DNA of 44,849 bases from Desulfamplus sp. (GTDB lineage: Bacteria; Desulfobacterota; Desulfobacteria; Desulfobacterales; Desulfobacteraceae). The number at the start of each line of letters is the position of its first letter. The first letter of the stretch is position 1. The notes beneath the pieces are model-generated. The model did no database searches and was not told where the DNA came from. It saw only the letters and a program-made list of their open reading frames with translations. The stretch is from positions 1 to 44,849 of the forward strand of contig JADGBC010000009.1 in NCBI GenBank assembly GCA_015231705.1. Direction: 5' to 3'. The translations under genes and the position numbers were made by a program. Of this stretch, positions 26,953-35,948 are shown one piece after another.

Positions 26953-27007
26953 TCATGGTCGTTGTCTGGCCACCATGAACCATGAAAATCAGAATGCATT
27001 TTCACGG
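26953..27007 (-). repeat. R3 copy, downstream of the PLP decarboxylase
   Basis: Reverse complement CCGTGAAAATGCATTCTGATTTTCATGGTTCATGGTGGCCAGACAACGACCATGA, close match to 22881-22937. Confidence 0.87.
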
Positions 27008-27084
27008 CAAAAAAATATTTTTGTGACGCTCAATCTTGAAAAGGACTTTTTTACGTTAACACTTAAATTTTAAGGGAAAGAATC

Positions 27085-27435
27085 ATGATCAAAATATGTT
27101 CCATCACTTGCCCCCAGGAAGCGGCTGACACTGTCGCACAATGTTATGCATCAATTCCTGCACAAGAAGGGGGGAAAATTAGACTTTTAGATACCTATAT
27201 TTTTACAGAAGGTGTTACCCAAGGTGATAAAGAGTATAAAGCTTTTTCTATATTTGAGTACGACGATGCTGATGAAGTTATTGTCCAGAAATATCTGGAA
27301 AGCAGATTTTCAGCTTTTTCAAAGATACCAGGGGTTACATACAAAATAGAGGACTGGGGAAGGGTTGACGATGCTCTCAAATTGCTTGCAGATGGAAACT
27401 TTGATGCCAATTTGATTTTCAGCACCAGTTTGTAA
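27085..27435 (+). CDS. Small protein of unknown function (116 aa)
   Basis: ORF with own start downstream of the decarboxylase; family not recognised. Confidence 0.55.
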   Translation: MIKICSITCPQEAADTVAQCYASIPAQEGGKIRLLDTYIFTEGVTQGDKEYKAFSIFEYDDADEVIVQKYLESRFSAFSKIPGVTYKIEDWGRVDDALKLLADGNFDANLIFSTSL

Positions 27436-27481
27436 ATCTTATTTGCCAACCTGTTTTTTCACTTCTGTTTTTAAACTGTTC

Positions 27482-27516
27482 AGGTTTGACAGCGTTTTAA
27501 AACAACTGTCAAACCT
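27482..27516. terminator. Perfect 11-bp inverted repeat between convergent genes, possible terminator
   Basis: AGGTTTGACAG-N13-CTGTCAAACCT; no strong T tract. Confidence 0.4.
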
Positions 27517-27553
27517 CAAACATCTATCAAGTTACATCAAAGCATAAATATCA

Positions 27554-29833
27554 TTATACTTGTCCTGATGAGCTTAATGCAAAAATAACCATTTTCTGCA
27601 TCATGCGCTCCTGAACAGTTTTGGGACTATCAAGATCCATTCTTTTAATATAAGGCATTAATTTTTCAGGTACCCCACCAAGACTCTTGCTTATAAGCCC
27701 CTGCATTATGGCAAACTTGTTCTGAGCCGCAAGTTCCTTAAAGCCTCTCAAGGCCTTTCCAAGAATAATTTCCTCTTTAGTTAAAGCTGTGCCAAATGGG
27801 AATGCCGCAAAGAATCCCTGCATCCTGTAAGGCCCAAGCCTTGTCTCCAGAACCTCTGGCAGGTTATCTCTGAACTGTTGTGGAATCTGCCACTCTGCAT
27901 CTATTTTTCCTGCTTTTTTTGCCTTGGCAAGCAACTCCTCCTGAAACCTGGAATCTGCTATACAGATAAGACGTTTCATAACTTCACTATCTGGCCTGCC
28001 TCTAACGTCGGCAATACCGTACTCTGTAACCACTATATCCCTCAAGTGTCTTGGGATAGTGGTATGGCCATACTGCCAAACTATATTTGACACTGCTTTT
28101 GAGCCTTCGCCCCTGTAGCTTCTTATCATGGTAATTGCACGACCATCTTTGAGCTCGTGTGCCATTGAGACAAAATTATACTGCCCACCAGGTCCGCTTA
28201 TAATCCTGTTATCGTCAAGACAATCCGCTACAACAGCTCCGGTCAAGGTGGCCATGAGACCTGCATTGATAAATCGGCCATGTTTTCGTTGGAGCCTTTT
28301 AATCTCCTCGTTCCCATAAAGATGGTTGACATAATCAACGCTTCGCATATCAATAAGTTTGAGGCGTTCTTCATCCATATTACGAAGATCCTCATAAAAT
28401 TGATGAGGACCTATGAAGAAACTTGAATAAAGTGCAATTCCATTTTTAAGTTTTGTTCCAAGACATGAGGCCACAACTGCTTCAAAATTTTCATTGTTTG
28501 ACATATCAAGTGAATAAGATTTACCGTCCAGAGTGACACTACCGTTTTCATAAACAAGTTCCGACTTGAAAATACCGAACTTCTGAAAAAAGTCAAACTC
28601 ACTCTTTTTTATTCTGGTATGAACCAGTTTTTTTCTCACAATCTCTATAAATATCTCTTTAACCTGGCTCTCATTGAAGTCATTATCGTTTATTACTGAC
28701 TGCAATCTGACATCTTCATAGACCTTTCTCTTGATTATGTCCGCCTTGAACAGCTCAATCAAGCTGTCAACAAGCATTTCGGAAGAGCCAAGAAGCCCTT
28801 TGTCAAATGCTTCTGTACCTCCGACAGAGTCGATCAACTCCTGAAACTTTGTATAAATGCCAGAGCTGTTGAGAAAATCCTTATATATCTTGTTATGTTT
28901 ATGGCGCATCTCAATACCGGCAACAATGGCATCTCCAAGCGACCCGATACCAACCTGAATGGTACCGTCATCTTTCACAAGAGTGCTGGCGTGCATGCCA
29001 ATCATCCAGTCAACAGAATTAACAGGTTCCTTTGGTGCTCCAAAGAGCTTGAAATGATAATCAGGGCTATCAATTACCATATCGTAGAAATCAGGTTTTA
29101 CCACAGCATCTCCATACATAAAGGGCATGTCTTTATGCACTTGAGCAATTATGGCAACCTTTTTACCCTTTGCCCGTTCTTGTTTTAAAAATATTCCGCC
29201 ATCACGATGCGTATCTGGGTTTGAACCCATACTGAACATTATATCACCGTTTATCTCTTTTCTTGCCACAAGTTGGGCAACCACATTGCAGTCATTAATA
29301 AAAGCATCACGGATAGCATGGGTATAGTTAGAGCCAAGATAGTGTTGGGAAGCATGGGCATTGCCCATCCATCCGGCAGCTTTATTAAAAAACTCCATGA
29401 GGACAAAGTTGGGCGGGATCTGTTTCTTCCTCATATCAAGAACATAGTCCAGATCTGGAAAATCCTCCCATATACGCTCAACTAATGGTTGCATAAAGCG
29501 TCTTTCAAGTTCGCTTGACCATGTTGGTTTTTCCAAGGAGACGGCTGTAATCAAAGTAAAATGGAGGGTTTGATCGAGCTTGGTTCTCCTGTATAATGCA
29601 TTAAGAAGATGATTTGGCTTTGCAAGGGCCAAGGGAGCAGCAAGTACAATTTTTTTTCCGACCTTTGCAATGAGATCATCAACACATTTTTCGACATCAG
29701 AATAATATTCAGGCACTTTATTTTCCAACACTGTTCCGATCCCCCTTTTTAAAAAATAAGTTTTTTTGGCATGCTTCATTTGCCGGTTTACACTTTTTGA
29801 AACATTATCCCCATTTTTAGGCGAGTTTCTCAA
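27554..29833 (-). CDS. Acetyl-CoA hydrolase/transferase family protein (start could be ATG at 29779)
   Basis: GIGSLGDAIVAGIEMRHKH; FVSMAHELKDGRAITMIRSYRGEGSKAVSNIVWQYGHTTIPRHLRDIVVTEYGIADVRGRPDSEVMKRLICIAD. Confidence 0.82.
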   Translation of the reverse strand: MRNSPKNGDNVSKSVNRQMKHAKKTYFLKRGIGTVLENKVPEYYSDVEKCVDDLIAKVGKKIVLAAPLALAKPNHLLNALYRRTKLDQTLHFTLITAVSLEKPTWSSELERRFMQPLVERIWEDFPDLDYVLDMRKKQIPPNFVLMEFFNKAAGWMGNAHASQHYLGSNYTHAIRDAFINDCNVVAQLVARKEINGDIMFSMGSNPDTHRDGGIFLKQERAKGKKVAIIAQVHKDMPFMYGDAVVKPDFYDMVIDSPDYHFKLFGAPKEPVNSVDWMIGMHASTLVKDDGTIQVGIGSLGDAIVAGIEMRHKHNKIYKDFLNSSGIYTKFQELIDSVGGTEAFDKGLLGSSEMLVDSLIELFKADIIKRKVYEDVRLQSVINDNDFNESQVKEIFIEIVRKKLVHTRIKKSEFDFFQKFGIFKSELVYENGSVTLDGKSYSLDMSNNENFEAVVASCLGTKLKNGIALYSSFFIGPHQFYEDLRNMDEERLKLIDMRSVDYVNHLYGNEEIKRLQRKHGRFINAGLMATLTGAVVADCLDDNRIISGPGGQYNFVSMAHELKDGRAITMIRSYRGEGSKAVSNIVWQYGHTTIPRHLRDIVVTEYGIADVRGRPDSEVMKRLICIADSRFQEELLAKAKKAGKIDAEWQIPQQFRDNLPEVLETRLGPYRMQGFFAAFPFGTALTKEEIILGKALRGFKELAAQNKFAIMQGLISKSLGGVPEKLMPYIKRMDLDSPKTVQERMMQKMVIFALSSSGQV

Positions 29834-29846
29834 AAAAAGTGTAAAC
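29786..29846. repeat. Inverted repeat upstream of or inside the 5' end of the acetyl-CoA hydrolase gene
   Basis: GTTTACACTTTTTGAAAC (29786) ... GTTTCTCAAAAAAAGTGTAAAC (29825). Confidence 0.7.
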
Positions 29847-29903
29847 TACTTTTGAGGTGATATGAAGGATGCCGTTTTTTTAAATAAAAGATTTTTATCG
29901 CTT

Positions 29904-30004
29904 GTTATAAACGGCACGACCGACCGGAGCGGGTATTTGCTCTCGGCCACAACGAATAATGAAAGTTATATAATCACGGCTTTTTAAAGAGACTTTCACA
30001 TAAA
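29904..30004 (-). repeat. R1 long form, between the acetyl-CoA hydrolase and enoyl-CoA hydratase genes
   Basis: ACGGCACGACCGACCGGAGCGGGTATTTGCTCTCGGCCACAACGAATAATGAAAG...AAAGAGACTTTCACATAAA. Confidence 0.88.
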
Positions 30005-30033
30005 AATTTCTTCAACAGGACTAACACACACTA

Positions 30034-30756
30034 TCATCCCTCAATAAAAAGCTTTAGAGATTCTATATATTCGGTATCTTCCTGCTCCATAACGGAAATA
30101 ATACTTCTATACATTCTTTTTTTGTGTTCTCCGAATATCCCACGCTTTTTTTGAAATGTGCGGGCAAATGCCATAACATCAGAGTTGAGCTCAGATAGAT
30201 CAGTGCAGGCTTTTTCTATAATATGATGCTGTTCCAACTCCTCTGCTCCAACTCGCCTTCCGCTAAGCTTCAATTCATTGAACTTATATTCAGGAATGGC
30301 TTTGCGAACAAAGGCAATCATGCCGGGCAGGAAGGGGATATTTATATCTACCTCAGGAAAACAGAAAAATCCACGATCTTTTTTCATAAATCTGAAATCA
30401 CATGCACAGCTTAACATTGCACCATTGCCAAATGCGTGGCCATTAATTGCAGCAATAACGGGAATGGGCATGGTCAGAATTTTTTTAAACACACTGTTCA
30501 TACCATACATAAATGCTTTAATACTATCAAAATCCTTTGCATTCAGTCGTCCAAGCATCCACTCAAGGTCAACGCCCTGTGAAAAATTTTTTTCATCTGA
30601 TGAGGTCAAAATCAGGGAAGAGACTGAATCATCTGCCAGTACTTCATCAAATATATTATTCATTGTCTGGGCAAAGGTAATATTTTGACGATTTGCCCCA
30701 TTACACATAGCAACAACTGCCACAGTTTCATCTTTTTTCCATTCAATCACAGACAA
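30034..30756 (-). CDS. Enoyl-CoA hydratase/isomerase family protein
   Basis: SSLILTSSDEKNFSQGVDLEWM; PIPVIAAINGHAFGNGAMLSCACDFRFMKKDRGFFCFPEVDINIPF. Confidence 0.9.
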   Translation of the reverse strand: MSVIEWKKDETVAVVAMCNGANRQNITFAQTMNNIFDEVLADDSVSSLILTSSDEKNFSQGVDLEWMLGRLNAKDFDSIKAFMYGMNSVFKKILTMPIPVIAAINGHAFGNGAMLSCACDFRFMKKDRGFFCFPEVDINIPFLPGMIAFVRKAIPEYKFNELKLSGRRVGAEELEQHHIIEKACTDLSELNSDVMAFARTFQKKRGIFGEHKKRMYRSIISVMEQEDTEYIESLKLFIEG

Positions 30757-30786
30757 GAAACGAACTCCTTATAAATTAGTTTTATT

Positions 30787-30866
30787 TTTATGTGAAAGCC
30801 TTTTGAAATAGCTGCAATAATGAGACTTTCATTCCTCGTTGTGCCCATCAGGGCATGGCCGTTATC
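30787..30866 (+). repeat. R1 short form, upstream of the enoyl-CoA hydratase gene
   Basis: TTTATGTGAAAGCCTTTTGAAATAGCTGCAATAATGAGACTTTCATTCCTCGTTGTGCCCATCAGGGCATGGCCGTTATC. Confidence 0.88.
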
Positions 30867-31179
30867 TTGGCAACCTTCAATACCCAGATTAATTTTACGA
30901 TATTCAGACTTGAAGACTTAAGTTTATCAATAAATTTTTTGTTTCACTACTACATACCTAAATTTTAATCAAGAACGTTTCTCTCATTTTTCTCATTATT
31001 TGTATTTGATCAATACTCTAACTGGCTTTCATCAAAATATGATTGACATAATTTCTGTTTTCTGATTATCTCACAAGTTAATATTATATTTTGATACAGA
31101 TTCATTCCTTTAGTATAGAGCTTTAGAAAAAGACATTTCACAGCATATTTCTTTACATTTTAATACACAGGAAAACGCC

Positions 31180-32910
31180 ATGATAATTGGACTTGATGTT
31201 GGCGGAACCCACACCGACGCCGTTCTATTAAGCGAAAACGGACTTGAACGAGATATAAAAGTCCCAACTGATACTTCAAACCTTTTTAACACTGTTCTTT
31301 CCGGATTTGACCTACTTCTTGACGGAATAGATTCCGCAAAAATCAAGAGAATTGTCATAAGTACCACTCTCACCACTAACAGTGTGGTGCAAAAACAGCT
31401 AAATCCTGTAGGTATTATTGTCTCATCAGGCCCTGGTATTGATCCTGAGTTGTTTCGCAGAGGTGAACATTTCTATGCAGTCTCTGGTTCGATAGATCAT
31501 CGAGGCAGAGAGAGGCAGCCCATTAATAGAAATGAGATCGAACAAATATCAGAAAAAATGCAACATGCTGGGATTGAGTATGTGGGTGTAATAGGAAAAT
31601 TTTCACCCCGGAACCCAGCTCATGAAATTGAGATCTGCGAAATACTTAAAAAAAATTTTCCCACCGTCTTTCTTGGTCACCGTGTATCTGGAAATCTCAA
31701 TTTTCCGCGTAGAATTTCTACGGTACATCTCAATACCGCTGTCTACAGTATGCATAAAAATTTCTTTAATGCTGTCAATGATACTCTTAAGCAAAAGGGG
31801 TTGACAGCTCCTATTCAGATATTAAAAGCTGATGGCGGTACTATGAATCTGCGAACATCCATGGAATTTCCTGGACAAACCATTCTGTCTGGGCCTGCAG
31901 CAAGTGTCATGGGATCCATCCACCACGCACCTGCCGACAAAGATGTTTTGGTTCTTGACATAGGAGGAACGACAACTGATATCGCCATTATTGTGAACAG
32001 AGCCCCACTACTGGAACCTGTAGGTATCGGGCGTGGAAAATATAAGAGTCTGATCAGAGCACTTCAGACGACATCAAGAGGCATCGGTGGCGACAGCCAA
32101 GTAACTGTTATAGAAAAATATATTGAAAAAACAGATGTGGAGCAAAACGGTAGCGAAACAATTTCCCGGAAAAAAATCAAGGCACTCAAAATAGGACCAG
32201 ACAGACAAGGACCTGCTTTGGCATTCGGAGGCCCTGCACTCACCCCCACCGATGCTATGATCTGGCTTGGTATCATGGATGGCGGAGACAAAAAACTGTC
32301 TGAAGAGGGGTTAACCTTGCTTTCAGAGGCACTTGAGCTCTCAATCGATCAAACTGCTGAAAAAATTTTTTACCAGACTTGTACCACCATTGTCAACCTT
32401 GCAAACCAGATGGTTGAACAGATAAACAGCAAGCCTGTTTATACTGTACATGAATTTCTTGAAGGTTATCAGATTAAACCTCAACTGATATTGCTCCTAG
32501 GAGGACCTGCTTCCCATTTCTCAGATGCAATTCAAAAGATCTCTGGCATTCCAACCATGGCTGTGCCTCACAGCTCTGTTGCCAATGCTATTGGAGCAGC
32601 GTTAGCAAGGACAACCTGTGAAGTCTCACTGCTTGTAGATACGGAACGAGGTGTTGCCACGGCACCGGAAGAGAACTTTACAGCAACTGTTTCTACTTCA
32701 TATCGAAAAGATGATGCCATTAACACGGCCCTTGCCTTGCTCGAAAAAAAGGCGGTAAATTCAGGTGCTGATCTTAAAAACTTTGAAGCAGAAGTAACTG
32801 AGTTTCAATCATTCAATATAGTACGCCAGTTCGCTCCACGTGGTAAAATATTCAGAATCAAAATGCAGGTAAAACCAGGCCTTATAAAAGGTTTTTCTCA
32901 TGGATTTTAA
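31180..32910 (+). CDS. Hydantoinase/oxoprolinase A-like protein
   Basis: MIIGLDVGGTHTDAVLLSENG; TTLTTNSVVQ; ILSGPAASVMGSIHHAPADKDVLVLDIGGTTTDIAII. Confidence 0.88.
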   Translation: MIIGLDVGGTHTDAVLLSENGLERDIKVPTDTSNLFNTVLSGFDLLLDGIDSAKIKRIVISTTLTTNSVVQKQLNPVGIIVSSGPGIDPELFRRGEHFYAVSGSIDHRGRERQPINRNEIEQISEKMQHAGIEYVGVIGKFSPRNPAHEIEICEILKKNFPTVFLGHRVSGNLNFPRRISTVHLNTAVYSMHKNFFNAVNDTLKQKGLTAPIQILKADGGTMNLRTSMEFPGQTILSGPAASVMGSIHHAPADKDVLVLDIGGTTTDIAIIVNRAPLLEPVGIGRGKYKSLIRALQTTSRGIGGDSQVTVIEKYIEKTDVEQNGSETISRKKIKALKIGPDRQGPALAFGGPALTPTDAMIWLGIMDGGDKKLSEEGLTLLSEALELSIDQTAEKIFYQTCTTIVNLANQMVEQINSKPVYTVHEFLEGYQIKPQLILLLGGPASHFSDAIQKISGIPTMAVPHSSVANAIGAALARTTCEVSLLVDTERGVATAPEENFTATVSTSYRKDDAINTALALLEKKAVNSGADLKNFEAEVTEFQSFNIVRQFAPRGKIFRIKMQVKPGLIKGFSHGF

Positions 32911-32927
32911 AAAGACAAGAGGATATC

Positions 32928-34238
32928 ATGCTCAAATCAAATAAAAAAACAGGTCTTGTATTCTTTCCGGCATTTGACTGGGCAATTGATCCCACACACC
33001 CTGAGAGAGAGGAGAGACTTTTATATACACAGGATCAGGTCTCGGAAGAGGGAGTATTTGATATCAAAGGCATTAAGGAGTACAAACCTGACCTTGTTAC
33101 AGCACATGAGATCAGACGTACACATTTCTGCGTGCCTGACGAAGCAACAATCACCACTAAGTCCCATTTGATAAGTGCTGGTGGTGCCACTGCCATTGCC
33201 AGGGCTGTTATGGAAAAGAAAATAGATAATGGTTTCGCATTAGTAAGACCTCCTGGACACCATGCCATGCGTATTAGCCATGGAGGAAGAGGATTCTGCC
33301 ACATTAATATGGAAGCCGTCATGGTGGAGATGATTCGTCAGGAGTACGGGGTAAGGCGAGTCGCAATTGTGGACACAGACTGTCATCATGGTGATGGCAC
33401 CAACGATATTTACTGGCATGATCCAGATACACTTTTCATCTCCTTGCATCAGGATGGCAGAACCCTCTATCCAGGATCAGGATTCACCGGAGAACTTGGG
33501 GGACCTAACGCAAAAGGGACAAATCTGAACATACCTCTTCCTCCGACCACAGCTACAGAGGGCTATCTATATATAATACGAAACACAGTACTTCCGGCAC
33601 TTGAGGAATTTAAACCTGAAATTATTGTCAATTCAGCAGGCCAGGACAACCACTACACAGATCCTCTTACAAACATGAAATTTTCAGCTCAGGGATATGC
33701 CGAACTTACCACACTTCTAAAGCCAGACATTGCTGTGCTTGAAGGTGGTTACTCCATTGAAGGTGCCCTACCCTATGTAAATCTTGGTATCATTCTCGCT
33801 CTTGCCGGCATGGATTATTCGAGGGTGGTTGAGCCGGATTATGATGAGGAAAGATTAAAACAGTCTGCCCATGTTACTGACAGCATAAAAAAAATTTCGG
33901 ATGTTATTAACGGATACTGGCACAGGCGTTATGAAATGAGAGAAAAAGCGGGCAGACACGGCGAAATTCAGGAGCGTCACAGAGAGATATTTTATGATAC
34001 AGACAATATCTTTGAGCGGCAAAAAGAGAAAGTCAGGGTATGTAGAGACTGTGCAGGTGCTATTGAAATTGACTCAAAAGCATCTCCTGGATTGCACATA
34101 ATGGCTATACATATCCCTATAAACGCCTGTAATGCTTGTAGAGAAACAGGATATGAGATGTTTGACAGGGCACAAAAGAAAAAATATGATAAAATTTTTC
34201 TACAGGATAGACCCAAGGATTCATATATTATCAAATAA
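32928..34238 (+). CDS. Histone deacetylase/acetylpolyamine amidohydrolase family protein with C-terminal CxxC...CxxC extension
   Basis: RPPGHHAMRISHGGRGFCHINMEAV; VAIVDTDCHHGDGTNDIYWHDPDTLFISLHQDGRTLYPGSGF; VCRDC...ACNAC near the C-terminus. Confidence 0.9.
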   Translation: MLKSNKKTGLVFFPAFDWAIDPTHPEREERLLYTQDQVSEEGVFDIKGIKEYKPDLVTAHEIRRTHFCVPDEATITTKSHLISAGGATAIARAVMEKKIDNGFALVRPPGHHAMRISHGGRGFCHINMEAVMVEMIRQEYGVRRVAIVDTDCHHGDGTNDIYWHDPDTLFISLHQDGRTLYPGSGFTGELGGPNAKGTNLNIPLPPTTATEGYLYIIRNTVLPALEEFKPEIIVNSAGQDNHYTDPLTNMKFSAQGYAELTTLLKPDIAVLEGGYSIEGALPYVNLGIILALAGMDYSRVVEPDYDEERLKQSAHVTDSIKKISDVINGYWHRRYEMREKAGRHGEIQERHREIFYDTDNIFERQKEKVRVCRDCAGAIEIDSKASPGLHIMAIHIPINACNACRETGYEMFDRAQKKKYDKIFLQDRPKDSYIIK

Positions 34239-34308
34239 ACATGCTCAGAACTGTGTCGTTAAAAATATTTCTTTCATAAAAGACAACTTTTTTCAGGAAA
34301 AATAAATT

Positions 34309-35289
34309 TTGAAACAACTTGAAAAACGAGCACAGATGATTCGTGCAATACGAGATTTTTTCACTATAAAAGGTTATCTTGAGGTTGAGACCCCACTGAG
34401 AATCCCGACTCCAATACCGGAGGAGTATATTGAACCTTTTGAATCAGAAGATTGGTATCTTCAATCCTCACCTGAAATCTGCATGAAACGACTTGCTGCA
34501 AAGGGGTATGCAAAAATATTTCAGATATGCAAATGCTTCAGAAAAGATGAGCGGGGAGATCGCCATCTTACTGAGATGACCATGTTGGAATGGTACAGAA
34601 AAGACTACTCATATATGGAAATAATGGATGAGTGTGAGGAGATGATCAAACATGTTGCAAAAATATTTTCTAATATTACAGACGCTAATAAAACTTTAAC
34701 AAACAAACTTGAGTATGGCAGCCACAGAATATCCATTCATCAGCCATGGCAGCGTATTACTGTTAGTGAGGCGTTTGATAAATATAGTAGATTGAGCATG
34801 AAAGATGCCGAAGAAAATGGCTCTTTTGATGAGAAAATGGCTTTTGATATTGAGCCCTGCCTTGGCATTGAAGTGCCGACAGTTATATACGATTATCCAG
34901 CTTCCAGAGCAGCTCTGGCAAAATTAAAATCAGGCGAATCCGCATCAGACAACTCTCTTGCAGAACGCTTTGAGGTGTACATTGCAGGCATTGAGCTTGC
35001 AAACGGATTTACGGAGCTTATCGATCCGGTGGAACAAAGAGAACGATTTGCAAAGGCAATAGACAAAATCGAAAAACTGTACACTACAGAGAAGAAAAAG
35101 ATAGACATCTATGTGCCAGTAACACCAATTCATAAAAAAAGCATATTAATGCCTGAAAAATTCATTCAAGATCTGGGGAAAATGTCTCAAACTGCCGGCA
35201 TCGCCCTTGGAATAGATAGACTTGCCATGCTTTTCACCAACTCACCAACTATTGATCAAGTTGTGGCATTTACACCAGAAGAACTTTAG
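34309..35289 (+). CDS. epmA: EF-P lysine ligase EpmA (PoxA/GenX)-like, TTG start
   Basis: Class II LysRS-like: RAIRDFFTIKGYLEVETPLRIPTPIPEEYIEPFE...LQSSPEICMKRLAAKGYAKIFQICKCFRKDERGDRHLTEMTMLEWYR; no anticodon-binding domain. Confidence 0.88.
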   Translation: MKQLEKRAQMIRAIRDFFTIKGYLEVETPLRIPTPIPEEYIEPFESEDWYLQSSPEICMKRLAAKGYAKIFQICKCFRKDERGDRHLTEMTMLEWYRKDYSYMEIMDECEEMIKHVAKIFSNITDANKTLTNKLEYGSHRISIHQPWQRITVSEAFDKYSRLSMKDAEENGSFDEKMAFDIEPCLGIEVPTVIYDYPASRAALAKLKSGESASDNSLAERFEVYIAGIELANGFTELIDPVEQRERFAKAIDKIEKLYTTEKKKIDIYVPVTPIHKKSILMPEKFIQDLGKMSQTAGIALGIDRLAMLFTNSPTIDQVVAFTPEEL

Positions 35290-35304
35290 ATCCAGCTACA
35301 AACC

Positions 35305-35712
35305 TTATTTTCTTGTAATTTCATCATATTGACATATAGGACAGCCTTGGGGGCGACCGGTTCCAGGCGGCTCTTCCCACTCGTGTTGACAGGAGTCACA
35401 GATAAAAATTCTCTCCCTGATAACAATCTCATAGTTACCCCCCTCAACTTTGATAGCCTTGCCATTTATAATTGCATCGGCAACCACTCTTCTGGCATTT
35501 CTTAAAATTCTGCCGAATGTGGCTCTGGATACAGCCATAAGTTCACCGCCCTCTTCATGTGAAAGACCCTGAAGATCCGCAAGGCGTATAGCCTCACGTT
35601 CATCTACAGTCAGGGATACCTCCATCAGATCGAGCAAAGGGATTCCTCTGGGTTTAAAGTAACTCACTTCAGGTTTATATCCTACTTTTCTACTGATTAC
35701 GGGCCTGACCAT
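35305..35712 (-). CDS. DUF134-family DNA-binding protein with C-terminal zinc ribbon (likely start MVRPVISRK)
   Basis: FKPRGIPLLDLMEVSLTVDEREAIRLADLQGLSHEEGGELMAVSRATFGRILRNARRVVADAIINGKAIKVEGGNYEI; CDSCQHEW...GCPIC. Confidence 0.88.
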   Translation of the reverse strand: MVRPVISRKVGYKPEVSYFKPRGIPLLDLMEVSLTVDEREAIRLADLQGLSHEEGGELMAVSRATFGRILRNARRVVADAIINGKAIKVEGGNYEIVIRERIFICDSCQHEWEEPPGTGRPQGCPICQYDEITRK

Positions 35713-35747
35713 ACTATCCTTTTTCTTCAAGTTATATTGATATTTTT

Positions 35748-35844
35748 TATAACCGGCACGGCCGGAGCGAGGTATTGGCTCCCGGCCACAACGAATCATG
35801 AAAGTCCAATAAATACTGCTATTTCAATAGACTTTCATATAAAA
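35748..35844 (-). repeat. R1 long form, between sat and DUF134
   Basis: TATAACCGGCACGGCCGGAGCGAGGTATTGGCTCCCGGCCACAACGAATCATGAAAGTCC...ATAGACTTTCATATAAA. Confidence 0.9.
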
Positions 35845-35872
35845 ACACAGCAGGGTTAAAAACTAAAAATCA

Positions 35873-35909
35873 AAAGAGGGGCGTTCTCGTTTATAGAACC
35901 CCCCTCTTT
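35873..35909 (-). terminator. Rho-independent terminator downstream of sat
   Basis: Minus strand AAAGAGGGGGGTTCTATAAACGAGAACGCCCCTCTTTTGATTTTT: long stem followed by T-rich tract. Confidence 0.75.
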
Positions 35910-35948
35910 ATTAATCATAAGCAATCAAAACATAAAGTTTTGTCTATC

